A DNA stretch of 64,000 nucleotides from Rathayibacter oskolensis (GCF_900177245.1 NZ_FXBM01000001.1:1302001-1366000); one strand, 5' to 3'; shown: positions 49,718-64,000, numbered from the stretch's first letter. Numbers and translations: made by a program. The notes: generated by a model not told the origin, from the sequence alone.

Positions 49718-51804
49718 CAGAGCGTGCCGTCCCCGGGCGGATCGCCCGGCTCCGTGCCGTGCGCGGCGAAGAGCTGCATCGAGGTTCCGGCGACGCGGAT
49801 GACCTGGCCCGGCTCGAACGACTCCCCGTGCTCGAGGGGCTCGGGCTCGGCACTGCTCCAGAGCCGGGTGTAGCCCGTCACACCGTCGCTCTCGGCGAGG
49901 ACGACGCTCGTCTCGTGCTCGACGCCGTGGACGACCAGCAGGATGCGGTCGAACGCCTCGGACTCCGGGGTGGAGGAGGCGAGGTACTGCAGGGTCCGGT
50001 TCTCGGCCGAGGTCCAGTCGTGGTCGGACATGCCGTGCCCGTGCGCGTCGAACCAGCGCATGCTGCTCGCGCCGGGGGTGACCTCGCCGCTGCGGCCGTA
50101 CCGGGCGGGGCGCAGGGCGGGGTGCTCGCGGCGGAGTCGGAGGAGCGTGCGGGTGTGCGCGCGCAGGTGCAGCTGCCACTCGCCGAGGCCCTCCCAGCGC
50201 AGCCAGGTCAGGTCGGAGTCCTGGCAGTAGGCGTTGTTGTTGCCGCGCTGGCTCCGACCGAACTCGTCTCCGGCGGTGATCATCGGCACGCCGGCCGACA
50301 GGAGGAGGGTGCCCAGCAGGTTCCGCATCGCCTTCCGTCGCACCAGCGTGATCGCCTCGTCGGGGGAGGGCCCCTCGAAGCCGTGGTTGAACGAGCGGTT
50401 GTTGTCGGCGCCGTCGCGGTTCGACTCCCCGTTGCCGATGTTGTGCTTGACGTTGTACGAGACGAGGTCGGCGAGGGTGAACCCGTCGTGCGCGGTGACG
50501 AAGTTGACCGAGGCCAGCGGTCCGCGCTCGGCCGAGAAGGTGTTCGACGAGCCCGCGAGGCGGGTGGCGAAACCGCCCACGCCGACGGGGGCGGTGCCCG
50601 CCCGCCGGGAGTAGTCGATGTCCGACAGCCAGAAGTTGCGCACCCGGTCGCGGTAGCGGTCGTTCCACTCCGACCAGCCGTCGGGGAAGTTGCCGGTCTG
50701 CCACCCGCCCATGCCGACGTCCCACGGCTCCGCGATCATCTTCACCCCCGCGAGCGCCGGGTCCTCGACCGCCGCCCGCAGCAGCGGGTGGTCGGAGCGG
50801 AAGTGCGCGATCTCGTCGCGCCCGAGCGTCGCTGCGAGGTCGAGCCGGAATCCGTCGATCCCGACCTCGGACGACCAGTAGCGCAGCGAGTCGAGGGCGA
50901 GCCGCTGCGCGACCGGGTGGCCGAAGTCGACGGTGTTGCCGCAGCCCGTCACGTCGATGTAGCGGCCCTCGTCGGTCTGGCGGTAGTAGCTCGCGTCGTC
51001 GATGCCGCGCAGGCTCGAGCGAGGACCGCACGGGCCCTCCTCCGCCGTGTGGTTGTAGACGACGTCGAGGATCACCTCCAGCCCCGCCTCGTGCAGCAGC
51101 TTGACCATCCCCTTGAACTCCCTGAGCACCGCCGTCGGGCCGCCGCGCTGGGCGGCGGGGGAGGCGTAGGCCGCGTGGGGGCTGAAGAAGTTGAGGGTGT
51201 TGTAGCCCCAGTAGTTGGTGAGCCCCTGGCGCAGCAGCCGCTGCTCCGACACGAAGGCGTGCACCGGCAGCAGCTCGACGGCCGTGACCCCGAGGTCGAG
51301 GAGGGAGGCGACCGTCGACTCGTGCGCGAGTCCGGCGTAGGTGCCCCGCAGCTCGACGGGCAGTGCGGGGTTCAGCTTGGTGAGGCCCTTCACGTGCGCC
51401 TCGTACACGACCGTCCGGTCCAGCGGCGTCCCCGGTTTCTCGGAGGCGCCCCAGTCGAACGCGTCGTCGACGACGACCGAGCGCCACTCGTTCTCGGCCA
51501 CCCGGTGCAGGCCCCGCGAGTACGGCTCGAGGAGCGCGGTGCGCGGGTCGAAGCGGTTGCGCGGGCCGGTCGGTCCGTCGACGCGGACGGCGTAGCGGCG
51601 ACCGGGCGAGAGCTGAGGGGAGCGCGCCGACCAGACTCCGTCTCCGTCGCGCTCGAGCGGGACCGTCCGCGCGATCCACGTCGGATCCTTCTCGTCGTAG
51701 AGGAGGAGGTCGATCGCGCTCGCATGGGCCGACCAGACGCGCAGCTCGCCGCCGTCCGCGTCCACGGTGACGCCGAGCCGGGCCAGGGGGTCGCGAGAAG
51801 TCAT
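49717..51804 (-). CDS. glgX: Glycogen debranching enzyme GlgX/TreX
   Basis: 695 residues from the ATG at 51804. Cleaves alpha-1,6 branches of phosphorylase-limit glycogen. An N-terminal CBM48 domain (about 1-120) is followed by the GH13 isoamylase-type barrel. Motifs are YEAHVKGLT at 134-142, DVVYNHTAEEG at 247-257, nucleophile D322 (GIDGFRLDLAA), acid/base E359 (MIAEPWD) and TAHDGFTLADLV. It would work with GlgP. A TACTGT box lies seven bases upstream of the start. Confidence 0.95.
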   Translation of the reverse strand: MTSRDPLARLGVTVDADGGELRVWSAHASAIDLLLYDEKDPTWIARTVPLERDGDGVWSARSPQLSPGRRYAVRVDGPTGPRNRFDPRTALLEPYSRGLHRVAENEWRSVVVDDAFDWGASEKPGTPLDRTVVYEAHVKGLTKLNPALPVELRGTYAGLAHESTVASLLDLGVTAVELLPVHAFVSEQRLLRQGLTNYWGYNTLNFFSPHAAYASPAAQRGGPTAVLREFKGMVKLLHEAGLEVILDVVYNHTAEEGPCGPRSSLRGIDDASYYRQTDEGRYIDVTGCGNTVDFGHPVAQRLALDSLRYWSSEVGIDGFRLDLAATLGRDEIAHFRSDHPLLRAAVEDPALAGVKMIAEPWDVGMGGWQTGNFPDGWSEWNDRYRDRVRNFWLSDIDYSRRAGTAPVGVGGFATRLAGSSNTFSAERGPLASVNFVTAHDGFTLADLVSYNVKHNIGNGESNRDGADNNRSFNHGFEGPSPDEAITLVRRKAMRNLLGTLLLSAGVPMITAGDEFGRSQRGNNNAYCQDSDLTWLRWEGLGEWQLHLRAHTRTLLRLRREHPALRPARYGRSGEVTPGASSMRWFDAHGHGMSDHDWTSAENRTLQYLASSTPESEAFDRILLVVHGVEHETSVVLAESDGVTGYTRLWSSAEPEPLEHGESFEPGQVIRVAGTSMQLFAAHGTEPGDPPGDGTL

Positions 51805-51817
51805 GCGACTTACAGTA
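51805..51817 (-). promoter_or_regulatory. Leaderless-type -10 box for glgX
   Basis: On the minus strand TACTGT is followed by seven bases and the ATG at 51804. The glgE promoter has the same hexamer. Confidence 0.4.
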
Positions 51818-51867
51818 GTAACGGGCGCGGGTCTCCTCCGCGCCCCGGACGTGGGACGGGGGCTGCC

Positions 51868-56765
<4,898 letters not shown>

Positions 56766-56946
56766 TCCGGCGGGCCGCGATCGCCGGGCGTTCCTGCGCC
56801 GATCCCTCGCCGAGGCCGCCTCGGGCGCGCTCGACGCGATCGCGCGCCGCTCCGACGAGGCCGCCCGGAGGCGCGCGGCGGCCGAGGTCGTCGCGGGCGT
56901 CGACCACCTCGTCGTCCTCGGGTTCGCCGACCGAGGCCGCAGGCAG

Positions 56947-57933
56947 GTGCTCGGCGCCCTCGACGGCGAGCAGGGGATCGACTTCAACGGCAGCACCGAC
57001 GAGGTGATGACCCCTCGGGCCGCCGACGACCGGGCCGACGGGCGCTTCGCTCCCGAGATGCTCCCCGTGCACACGGCTCTCGCGCTCGCGTTCGCGCGGG
57101 CCGGCCACTGGAGCGCCGACGGCCGTGATCCGCTGGTCGACCTCATCGCCGCCTCCCGCACCGCCGGCACGCCGTGGGCACTCGTCGTGGACGACCGGCA
57201 GGGTGTCTCGACGACCCTCCTCGCAGCCGGCCGGCCCGTCGACGAGCCGCACTCCGTCGAACGCGAGGGCGGGGAGCTCGTGCCGCTCGGGGAGCTCCAC
57301 GACCGGGTCCTCGGCGGTGCGCTCCCGCCGGTCGTCCTCGTCGAGCCGCGCTCCCTCGTGGATCCCGCCGATCTCGCCTCCGCCGTCGAGCTCGGCGAGG
57401 CCCGCGGTGCCGACGCGCGCGCCGCCGAGGAGCTGCTCCACACCGTCTACAGCGCGGTGCGCGTCGGCGAGCGCTCCGGCCGGCGGATGCTGCTCGTGGT
57501 CGTCGGGCGCGGGAGCGCGGCCGATCCCGGTGAGGTCCCGGTGCTCGTCATCGCGTCCGGCGTGCGGGCCGCCTCCCGGATCGAGACGCCGCTGGGCCCG
57601 TCGACGCTCCCGCACCTCGTCCGCGCCCGTTTCGCCCGCGATCCCCGCGCCCTGGCCGACCCCGGAGTCCTCGCGCTCGCGGAGGCGCTGAGCGCTCCGC
57701 TCCGGCCGCTGTCCCGCTGGCCGCTGACCTCCCCGGCCTTCCTGCCGTCGTCGCGCGGCGGCGGCGTCCCGCCCCGCCTGCACGCCGCGCTCCTGCGCGC
57801 CGGACTCGGCGACCCCCGTGCCCACGAGAGCGTCGACGAGGCGCTCGACCGGCTCCGAGCCGCCTCTCCCGGCGCCACGGTGCACCCCCGGCGGGAGCGA
57901 TCGCGCGACACGCGGAGAGGACGGACAGCATGA
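56947..57933 (+). CDS. Unknown protein coupled to phospholipase C-type gene; start unresolved
   Basis: 328 residues if the first GTG is used. The same frame continues with gene-like codon use upstream to about 56775 (helical Arg/Ala-rich sequence) but contains no ATG or GTG there, only CTG codons. So the true start is uncertain, or the 5' end is damaged. The protein has no signal peptide and no motif I recognise. Segments such as TPWALVVDDRQGVS and LPPVVLVEPRSLVDPADL suggest alternating strands and helices. Its stop overlaps the phospholipase start (ATGA), so the two are translated together. Confidence 0.6.
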   Translation: MLGALDGEQGIDFNGSTDEVMTPRAADDRADGRFAPEMLPVHTALALAFARAGHWSADGRDPLVDLIAASRTAGTPWALVVDDRQGVSTTLLAAGRPVDEPHSVEREGGELVPLGELHDRVLGGALPPVVLVEPRSLVDPADLASAVELGEARGADARAAEELLHTVYSAVRVGERSGRRMLLVVVGRGSAADPGEVPVLVIASGVRAASRIETPLGPSTLPHLVRARFARDPRALADPGVLALAEALSAPLRPLSRWPLTSPAFLPSSRGGGVPPRLHAALLRAGLGDPRAHESVDEALDRLRAASPGATVHPRRERSRDTRRGRTA

Positions 57934-59732
57934 GCACCGATACCGACGGCACGCCGGAGGGCGGCCGCTCCGGGGACGACGCGCCCCGCTCCGAGCCGGG
58001 TAGGGCGTCCGGATCGCCGTCCCGCCGACGCTTCCTGGCCGGGAGCGCCGTGGCCGGCGGGGTCGCGGCGGGCGCTCTCGCGGGAGGTGCGATCGGCGCC
58101 GCCGTCGCCTCCGGCCGGGCGCGCGACGAGGAGTCGCCCCTGCCCGAGAGGGGCGAGCCCGGCTTCGACCACGTCGTCGTCGTCATGTTCGAGAACCGCT
58201 CGTTCGACAACATCCTCGGCCGCCTCTACGCCGACGGCGATCTGCCGGCGGGGGAGAGCTTCGAGGGGCTCGAGACCGGCGAGCACTCGAACACGAGCGC
58301 CGCGGGCGACACCGTGGCCGCTCACGTCTACGAGGGGGCCACCGACACGGTGATGCGCCAGCCCGACCCCGACCCGGGGGAGGAGTACCCGCACGTGAAC
58401 ACCCAGCTCTTCGGCACGATCGATCCGCCCTCGAACGCCGGGAAGGGGGTCGGTGAGATGACGGCACCCTTCAACGCCCCGGCCGACGACTCCGCCCCGA
58501 CGATGGAGGGATTCCTGGAGGACTACATCCAGAACCTCCGCGCGATGAAGAAGGGCCACGAGCCCACGGCGGAGGAGTACGGCACCATCATGGGCGGCTT
58601 CTCGCCCGAGATGCTGCCGGTCTTCTCGACGCTCGCGCGGGAGTTCGCCGTCTTCGACCACTGGTTCGCCGCGGTCCCGTCGCAGACGTTCTGCAACCGC
58701 TCGTTCTTCCACGCCTCAACCTCGCACGGCTTCGTCACCAACAAGCACGGCGGCGGCTACGAGAAGTGGCTCGCCGACGATCTCGCCGATGCTCCGACGG
58801 TCTTCAACCGGCTCGAGGAGGCGGGGAAGAGCTGGCGGGTCTACTTCGACGCCCTGCAGGTCGTCTCCTACACGGGATTCCTGCACGCACCGGTCCTCGA
58901 GAAGTACTGGACGACGAACTTCGCGACGATGGAGCAGTTCGCCGCTGATGTCGCGAACGGAGAGCTCCCCGACTACGCCTTCATCGAGCCCCGGCTCGTC
59001 TTCGACCACAACGACATGCACCCGCCGACCGGGTCGTTCCACGAGGACGAGCTCGACGGCCGGCCGCTCTACGACAGCGCGCTGTCCGACGTGCGGGCGG
59101 GCGAGCTCCTCCTGCACCAGGTCTACTCGGCGATCCGCGAGAGTGCGAGCGAGACGGGATCGAACGCGATCAACACCCTGCTGCTGGTCACCTTCGACGA
59201 GCACGGCGGTCTCTACGACCACGTGCCGCCTCCCTCGGCGACGCCGCCCGGAGACGGCCGCGAGGGCGAGATGGGCTTCGGCTTCGACCGCCTGGGCTGC
59301 CGGGTCCCCGCGATCGCGATCTCGGCGTACACCCGAGCCGGCACGATCCTGCACGACGAGATGCACCACGGCGCTCTGATCCGCACCCTGAGCAGACTGC
59401 ACGGGCTCGAGCCGCTGACGGAGCGCGACGCCTCGGCCCCCGACCTCTTCGGCGCCGTCACGCTCGATGCGCCCCGGCAGATCGGCGACTGGCCGACCAC
59501 GGTGCCGCAGTACCTCCCGCCGAATCCGGAGGCGACGCCTCCGCACCCCGCCAACGCGAACCGGGACAAGCCGCTCAGCCCGCCGGCACTCGGGCTGATG
59601 GGCCTGCTGCTCGCGCGCTACGGGGAGCCGGGCGAGGAGCTGCCGACCACCTACGAGGGCGCCTACAACGCACTGCTGAAGCACGGGACGAGTCTGTTCG
59701 GCATCTCCGCCACCCCGACCCCCACGCCCTGA
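57930..59732 (+). CDS. Tat-exported phospholipase C/acid-phosphatase family enzyme
   Basis: 600 residues. A twin-arginine signal (SRRRFLAGSAVAGG, about 31-45) precedes a hydrophobic stretch. The phosphoesterase family signature MFENRSFDNILG follows at about 90, then FDHWFAAVPSQTFCNR in the middle and TFDEHGGLYDH and GCRVPAIAISAY later, which carry metal and substrate residues. Mycobacterial relatives hydrolyse phosphatidylcholine or phosphatidylinositol. Export in folded form is expected. The C-terminus is a TPTPTP tail. It is coupled to the unknown gene upstream. Confidence 0.9.
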   Translation: MSTDTDGTPEGGRSGDDAPRSEPGRASGSPSRRRFLAGSAVAGGVAAGALAGGAIGAAVASGRARDEESPLPERGEPGFDHVVVVMFENRSFDNILGRLYADGDLPAGESFEGLETGEHSNTSAAGDTVAAHVYEGATDTVMRQPDPDPGEEYPHVNTQLFGTIDPPSNAGKGVGEMTAPFNAPADDSAPTMEGFLEDYIQNLRAMKKGHEPTAEEYGTIMGGFSPEMLPVFSTLAREFAVFDHWFAAVPSQTFCNRSFFHASTSHGFVTNKHGGGYEKWLADDLADAPTVFNRLEEAGKSWRVYFDALQVVSYTGFLHAPVLEKYWTTNFATMEQFAADVANGELPDYAFIEPRLVFDHNDMHPPTGSFHEDELDGRPLYDSALSDVRAGELLLHQVYSAIRESASETGSNAINTLLLVTFDEHGGLYDHVPPPSATPPGDGREGEMGFGFDRLGCRVPAIAISAYTRAGTILHDEMHHGALIRTLSRLHGLEPLTERDASAPDLFGAVTLDAPRQIGDWPTTVPQYLPPNPEATPPHPANANRDKPLSPPALGLMGLLLARYGEPGEELPTTYEGAYNALLKHGTSLFGISATPTPTP

Positions 59733-59792
59733 CCCCCTCCGCGGGAGGGCGCGAGCGGGTCCCCGCGCGGCGTCCGGTGGAGAGGCCCCGAG

Positions 59793-59798
59793 TAGACT
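59793..59798 (+). promoter_or_regulatory. -10 box for the gatCAB operon
   Basis: TAGACT 37 bases upstream of the gatC ATG, with a GACGGAGACGC ribosome site near the start. Confidence 0.45.
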
Positions 59799-59835
59799 GG
59801 TCGCCGAATCCTCACGAACCACCAGACGGAGACGC

Positions 59836-60135
59836 ATGTCCGAGATCACGGCCGACACGGTCGCCCATCTGGCCCAGCTGGCCAGGATCGACCTCTCACC
59901 CGAGGAGATCCAGACGATGACCCGGGAGCTCGGCCAGATCGTCGACTCCGTGCGCCAGGTGCAGGCCGTCGCCACCCCCGACGTCCCCGCGACCAGCCAC
60001 CCGATCCCCCTCGAGAACGTCTTCCGGCCCGACGTGGTCGGTGAGACGCTGACCCGCGAGCAGGCGCTCTCGGGAGCGCCGGAGCACGACGGCAGCCGCT
60101 TCCAGGTCTCCGCGATCCTGGGGGAGGAGCAGTGA
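59836..60135 (+). CDS. gatC: Glutamyl-tRNA(Gln)/aspartyl-tRNA(Asn) amidotransferase subunit C
   Basis: 99 residues, the usual size. GatC wraps around and stabilises GatA and contacts GatB. The N-terminal [17 protein letters not shown] helix and the [13 protein letters not shown] segment are family typical. The stop overlaps the gatA GTG. First gene of gatCAB, which converts Glu-tRNA(Gln) (and possibly Asp-tRNA(Asn)) to the amide form. Confidence 0.96.
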   Translation: MSEITADTVAHLAQLARIDLSPEEIQTMTRELGQIVDSVRQVQAVATPDVPATSHPIPLENVFRPDVVGETLTREQALSGAPEHDGSRFQVSAILGEEQ

Positions 60136-61679
60136 GCGCGCACGGCGACGAGCTCGTCCGTCTCAGCGCCTCGGCGCTCTCCGAGCGGCTGGCCGACGGA
60201 TCCGTCTCCTCGGTCGAGGCGACGCGCGCCCACCTCGACCGCATCGCCGCTGTCGACGGAGCGGTGCACGCCTTCCTGCACGTCGCGGGCGACGCGGCGA
60301 TCGAGACCGCTGACGCCGTCGACCGCCGCAGGGCCGGCGGAGAGGCCCTGCACCCGCTCGCCGGTGTGCCGCTCGCGGTCAAGGACGTCATCGTCACGAA
60401 CGACATGCCCACCACGAGCGGATCCCGGATCCTCGAGGGCTGGCGCCCGCCCTACGACGCGACCGTGATGCAGAAGGTCCGCGCGGCCGGGCTCGTGCCG
60501 ATCGGCAAGACCAACATGGACGAGTTCGCGATGGGCTCGACGACCGAGCGCTCGGCCTACGGTCCCACCCACAACCCGTGGGATCTCGACCGGATCCCCG
60601 GCGGCTCCGGCGGAGGCTCCGCCGCGGCCGTCGCGAGCTACGAGGCGCCGCTGGCGCTCGGCTCCGACACCGGAGGATCGATCCGTCAGCCCGCGCACGT
60701 CACCGGCACCGTCGGCGTCAAGCCGACCTACGGAGGCGTGTCCCGCTACGGCGCGATCGCCCTGGCCTCGAGCCTCGATCAGATCGGCCCCGTCTCGAGG
60801 ACGGTCCTCGACGCCGCGATGCTCCACGACGTGATCGCCGGGCACGACCCGCGCGACTCCACCTCCCTCCGCGACGAGTGGCCGTCCTTCACCGAGGCCG
60901 TCCGCCGTGCGGACGTGACGGGGCTGCGCATCGGCGTGCTCAAGGAGCTCGACGGGGGCGAGGGCTTCCAGCCCGGAGTCCTCGCGCGCTTCCACGAGGC
61001 GCTCGCCATCCTCGAAGGCGCCGGCGCCGAGATCGTCGAGGTCAGCGCGCCGAGCGTCGAGCACGCGGTCGCCGCCTACTACCTGATCCTCCCCGCGGAG
61101 GCGTCCAGCAACCTGGCCAAGTTCGACTCGGTCCGCTTCGGCCTGCGGGTCACCCCTCCCGGAGGCGGCACCGTCGAGCAGGTCATGGCGGCCACGCGCG
61201 AGCAGGGCTTCGGCCCGGAGGTGAAGCGCCGCATCATCCTCGGCACCTACGCCCTCTCGGCGGGCTACTACGACGCCTACTACGGCAGCGCACAGAAGGT
61301 CCGCACCCTCGTGCAGCGCGACTTCGACGCCGCGTTCGCCTCCGTCGACGTGATCGCCTCGCCGACCGCGCCGACCACCGCCTACCGGCTCGGTGAGAAG
61401 CTCGACGACCCGCTGGCGATGTACCGCGGCGACATCGCGACCATCCCGGCCAACCTGGCCGGGATCCCCGGTGTCTCGGTGCCCGCCGGTCTCGCCGACG
61501 AGGACGGGCTGCCCGTCGGCGTCCAGTTCCTGGCGCCCGCGCGCGAGGACGCCCGCCTCTACACCGTCGGCGCGGCGCTCGAGGCGCTCCTCGAGGAGAA
61601 GTGGGGACACCCGCTGCTCGCGCAGGCGCCCGATCTGTCCCGTTCCGTGCTCTCCGCGACCGAGGAAGGTGCCGTCTGA
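60132..61679 (+). CDS. gatA: Glutamyl-tRNA(Gln)/aspartyl-tRNA(Asn) amidotransferase subunit A
   Basis: 515 residues from the GTG at 60132. Amidase-signature subunit that frees ammonia from glutamine. Catalytic Lys K84 (AVKDV), cis-Ser S159 ([10 protein letters not shown]) and nucleophile S183 ([10 protein letters not shown]) are placed as expected, 24 residues apart for the two serines. The GGSGGGS form replaces GGSSGGS, as is normal for actinobacterial GatA. It is coupled on both sides: GTGA with gatC and TGATG with gatB. Confidence 0.97.
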   Translation: MSAHGDELVRLSASALSERLADGSVSSVEATRAHLDRIAAVDGAVHAFLHVAGDAAIETADAVDRRRAGGEALHPLAGVPLAVKDVIVTNDMPTTSGSRILEGWRPPYDATVMQKVRAAGLVPIGKTNMDEFAMGSTTERSAYGPTHNPWDLDRIPGGSGGGSAAAVASYEAPLALGSDTGGSIRQPAHVTGTVGVKPTYGGVSRYGAIALASSLDQIGPVSRTVLDAAMLHDVIAGHDPRDSTSLRDEWPSFTEAVRRADVTGLRIGVLKELDGGEGFQPGVLARFHEALAILEGAGAEIVEVSAPSVEHAVAAYYLILPAEASSNLAKFDSVRFGLRVTPPGGGTVEQVMAATREQGFGPEVKRRIILGTYALSAGYYDAYYGSAQKVRTLVQRDFDAAFASVDVIASPTAPTTAYRLGEKLDDPLAMYRGDIATIPANLAGIPGVSVPAGLADEDGLPVGVQFLAPAREDARLYTVGAALEALLEEKWGHPLLAQAPDLSRSVLSATEEGAV

Positions 61680-63193
61680 TGGCCTCCGCGCACACGTCAG
61701 CCCCCGAGCTGATGGACTACGACGAGGTCTTCGAGACCTTCGAGCCGGTCCTCGGCTTCGAGGTGCACGTCGAGCTCAACACGAAGACCAAGATGTTCTC
61801 GGACGCGCCGAACGAGTTCGGCTCCGAGCCCAACACGAACGTCACCCCCGTCGACCTCGGGCTGCCGGGCTCGCTTCCCGTCGTCAACGAGCAGGCCGTC
61901 CGCTACTCGATCAGCCTCGGCCTCGCGCTGGGCTGCTCGATCGCGCCGTCGAGCCGCTTCGCGCGGAAGAACTACTTCTACCCCGACCTCGCGAAGAACT
62001 ACCAGATCTCGCAGTTCGACGAGCCGATCGCGTTCGAGGGCTCGGTCGAGGTCGAGCTCGCCGACGGCACGCTCGTCGAGATCCCGATCGAGCGCGCGCA
62101 CATGGAGGAGGACGCCGGCAAGCTGACGCACGTCGGCGGATCGACCGGCCGCATCCAGGGCGCCGAGTACTCGCTCGTCGACTACAACCGCGCCGGCGTC
62201 CCGCTCGTCGAGATCGTCACGAAGCCGATCTACGGAGCCGGCAAGAGCGCTCCCGAGTTCGCGAAGGCCTATGTCGCCACCATCCGCGACATCGTTCTCG
62301 CGCTCGGCATCTCGGACGCGAAGATGGAACGCGGCAACCTGCGCTGCGACGCCAACGTCTCGCTCCGGCCGATCGGCCAGGAGAAGCTCGGCACCCGCAC
62401 CGAGACCAAGAACGTCAACTCGCTCCGCTCGGTCGAGCGCGCGGTCCGCTACGAGATCCAGCGTCAGGGCGCGATCCTCGCCGCAGGCGGCACGATCACG
62501 CAGGAGACGCGCCACTGGCACGAGGACACGGGCCGTACCTCCGCGGGCCGCCCCAAGAGCGACGCCGACGACTACCGCTACTTCCCCGAGCCCGACCTCC
62601 TGCCGGTGGTGCCCAGCCCCGAGCTGATCGAGGAGCTGCGCGCAGCCCTGCCCGAGAAGCCGGCCGTCCGCCGCCGTCGCCTCAAGGCCGACTGGGGCTT
62701 CACCGATCTCGAGTTCCAGGACGTCGCGAACAGCGGCCTGCTGGCCGAGATCACCGCGACCGTCGCCGCGGGCGCGACTCCGCCGGCCGCACGCAAGTGG
62801 TGGACCGGAGAGATCGCGCGGCTCGCGAACGCGGCCGGGCAGGACGCCGCGGCACTCGTCACCCCGGAGCAGGTCGCCGAGCTGGCGGGCCTGATCGAGA
62901 AGGGCGTGCTCACCGACCGCCTCGCACGCGAGGTGCTCCAGGGCGTCATCGCCGGCGAGGGCACCCCGCAGGAGGTCGTCGACGCCCGCGGGCTCGCGGT
63001 CGTCTCGGACGATGGCGCGCTCATCGAGGCCATCGACGCCGCTCTGGCCTCGCAGCCCGACGTCCTCGCGAAGATCCGCGACGGCAAGGTGCAGGCGGCC
63101 GGTGCCGTCATCGGCGCCGTGATGAAGGCGATGAAGGGCCAGGCCGACGCGGCCCGCGTCCGCGAGCTCGTGCTGGAGCGCGCCGCCGGCTGA
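61679..63193 (+). CDS. gatB: Glutamyl-tRNA(Gln)/aspartyl-tRNA(Asn) amidotransferase subunit B
   Basis: 504 residues from the ATG at 61679. It activates the misacylated tRNA with ATP and transfers ammonia. Motifs are [20 protein letters not shown] at the N-terminus, [50 protein letters not shown], and [17 protein letters not shown]. The C-terminal YqeY-like helical tail for tRNA binding is present. It completes gatCAB. Confidence 0.97.
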   Translation: MASAHTSAPELMDYDEVFETFEPVLGFEVHVELNTKTKMFSDAPNEFGSEPNTNVTPVDLGLPGSLPVVNEQAVRYSISLGLALGCSIAPSSRFARKNYFYPDLAKNYQISQFDEPIAFEGSVEVELADGTLVEIPIERAHMEEDAGKLTHVGGSTGRIQGAEYSLVDYNRAGVPLVEIVTKPIYGAGKSAPEFAKAYVATIRDIVLALGISDAKMERGNLRCDANVSLRPIGQEKLGTRTETKNVNSLRSVERAVRYEIQRQGAILAAGGTITQETRHWHEDTGRTSAGRPKSDADDYRYFPEPDLLPVVPSPELIEELRAALPEKPAVRRRRLKADWGFTDLEFQDVANSGLLAEITATVAAGATPPAARKWWTGEIARLANAAGQDAAALVTPEQVAELAGLIEKGVLTDRLAREVLQGVIAGEGTPQEVVDARGLAVVSDDGALIEAIDAALASQPDVLAKIRDGKVQAAGAVIGAVMKAMKGQADAARVRELVLERAAG

Positions 63194-63217
63194 GCCGGTG
63201 CGCGGGGACGGATCGAC

Positions 63218-64000
63218 GTGGGCACTCCTCCCGACTCCGTCCCCGCGCGGCTCGACCTCCCGGGCGGCGCGTTCCTCCGCCCGCTCGTCACGAGCGATCT
63301 CGAGCTGCTGCACCCCGCGCTCGGCGAGCAGCGCGCATGGCTGGCCGATCTGCTTCCGGAGGGGCACCCGAGCGCGCTGCCGTCGGCGTCTCCCGGCGAC
63401 GACCTCCGCGCGCTCGCCCTCCTCGAGGAGGCGGCGCGCGCCGGGTCCGCGTTCGCCTACCTCCTCGTCGACGCCGGATGGACCGAGGCGCTCGGCGCTC
63501 TCAGCGTCCGTCCCGTCGACGGCGGGGCAGCTGTCGTGTCGTGGTGGGTCGTCCCCTCGCTGCAGGCCTCGCGCCTCGAGGAGGAGCTCGACGCCTACGC
63601 GAGGCAGTGGCTGCGGCTGCGCTGGTCGCTCGACGACATCGACACGCCCGACAACCACCCGGAGGATCCGGCCGCGATCGCGGGCGCCAATCTGGTGCCC
63701 CTCCTGCCCGAGCAGCCCGACCGGACGCCGCTCCCGGCTCCCGACGCCGGGAGCGTCGACCGACTGTGGGCGGAGTACCGCGCGGTTGCGGACGCGCCGG
63801 AGGCACCGCCTCCGGTCGAGTCCTTCGGCGACTGCGTCGAGATGGCCGATGAGCTCCTCGCGCTCGTGCGCCGCGGAGTGAAGACGGCGACCGCCTCCCT
63901 CGTGGGGCCGGACCCGATCCCGGATCCCGGTGATCACTGGATCGTCTGCGACGGGGCGGGAGTGGCGCGCGTCGTCCTTCGGACCGTCGACGTCCGCATC
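63218..64000 (+). CDS. GNAT-like/ASCH-domain fusion, C-terminus outside window
   Basis: Open reading frame from the GTG at 63218, the only ATG or GTG after the in-frame gatB stop; 261 codons are visible and the frame is still open at the window edge. The N-terminal 160 residues resemble a worn GNAT domain (FLRPLVTSDLELLHPAL, then VSWWVVPSL). The C-terminal part has the ASCH pattern: PPVESFGDCVEMADELLALV, GVKTATASLVGPDPIPDPGDHWIVCDG. ASCH domains bind RNA. A fusion of the two is my reading. Confidence 0.72.
   Translation, partial: MGTPPDSVPARLDLPGGAFLRPLVTSDLELLHPALGEQRAWLADLLPEGHPSALPSASPGDDLRALALLEEAARAGSAFAYLLVDAGWTEALGALSVRPVDGGAAVVSWWVVPSLQASRLEEELDAYARQWLRLRWSLDDIDTPDNHPEDPAAIAGANLVPLLPEQPDRTPLPAPDAGSVDRLWAEYRAVADAPEAPPPVESFGDCVEMADELLALVRRGVKTATASLVGPDPIPDPGDHWIVCDGAGVARVVLRTVDVRI

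Noticed and set aside
49759-51867. Upstream extension of the cysteine desulfurase frame
   Set aside because: Antisense to glgX; the conserved YLDHAATTP motif follows directly after the GTG at 51868.
59735-59749. Short CCCTCC-GCG-GGAGGG hairpin after the phospholipase gene
   Set aside because: Only six base pairs with no U tract; too weak to call a terminator at this GC content.
58716-61610. Minus-strand 964-codon open frame opposite the phospholipase and gatCA
   Set aside because: Spans three well-supported plus-strand genes and has no recognisable domain; antisense openness is common at this GC content.
61697-63937. Minus-strand 746-codon open frame opposite gatB
   Set aside because: Antisense shadow of gatB, low-complexity Arg/Leu/Ala sequence.

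Overview
The window is high-GC DNA (about 70% G+C) with tightly packed genes, many GTG starts and 1- or 4-base start/stop overlaps. Gene content and order point to Actinomycetota, most likely Microbacteriaceae (Rathayibacter or Curtobacterium-like; the genus is my inference). Support comes from the syntenic block ffh ... rpsP-khpA-rimM-trmD ... rplS-lepB-rnhB-DUF2469-yraN-yifB-dprA ... xerC ... rpsB-tsf-pyrH-frr-cdsA, from the mycobacterial-type GlgE pathway, from an F420-type luciferase-like oxidoreductase and from a long LigA. It reads as chromosome: I see no phage, insertion sequence, CRISPR array, tRNA or rRNA.

Layout. 1-1360: lipA (cut by the window edge) and lipB, minus strand. 1443-4345: ffh, a small lipoprotein and an LLM-class oxidoreductase. 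4458-6370: an SGNH hydrolase lipoprotein and a carboxylate-amine ligase, minus strand. 6698-8759: rpsP-khpA-rimM-trmD, for 30S maturation and tRNA m1G37. 8756-11565: a MerR regulator with two membrane proteins, and map, minus strand. 11624-14658: membrane protein, rplS, lepB, rnhB, DUF2469. 14659-16295: an insertion with two unknown genes, lower in GC, and degraded sequence, sitting inside the otherwise conserved DUF2469-yraN synteny. 16296-21812: yraN, yifB, dprA, a phosphodiesterase, xerC and a converging M23 peptidase. 22022-23485: sugar-porter MFS protein. 23639-28299: rpsB, tsf, pyrH, frr, cdsA. 28366-34020: two DivIVA-like proteins around a lytic-transglycosylase-like protein, a CPA1 antiporter, a zinc-motif protein and an alpha/beta hydrolase. 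34277-37020: two coupled conserved genes. 37325-44670: glycogen genes glgB-glgE (minus) facing glgP (plus). 44787-49159: an accessory patch with two GNAT enzymes, three RibD/DHFR-fold reductases, an arginase-fold protein and a hydrolase remnant. 49232-51804: ybaK-glgX. 51868-56765: cysteine desulfurase, mnmA, ligA. 56947-59732: unknown gene plus a Tat-exported phospholipase C-type enzyme. 59836-63193: gatCAB. 63218-64000: start of a two-part protein ending in an ASCH domain.

How it works together. Much of the window is information processing: protein targeting and export (ffh, lepB), ribosome assembly and translation (rpsP, rimM, trmD, rplS, rpsB, tsf, frr), tRNA charging and modification (mnmA with its sulfur donor, gatCAB, ybaK), and DNA maintenance (rnhB, dprA, yifB, xerC, ligA). 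A second theme is alpha-glucan metabolism (glgE, glgB, glgP, glgX). A recurring control pattern is visible: first genes of transcription units often have a -10-like TAnnnT box exactly 6 to 7 bases before the start codon (leaderless mRNA expected), while downstream genes are coupled by overlapping stops and starts.
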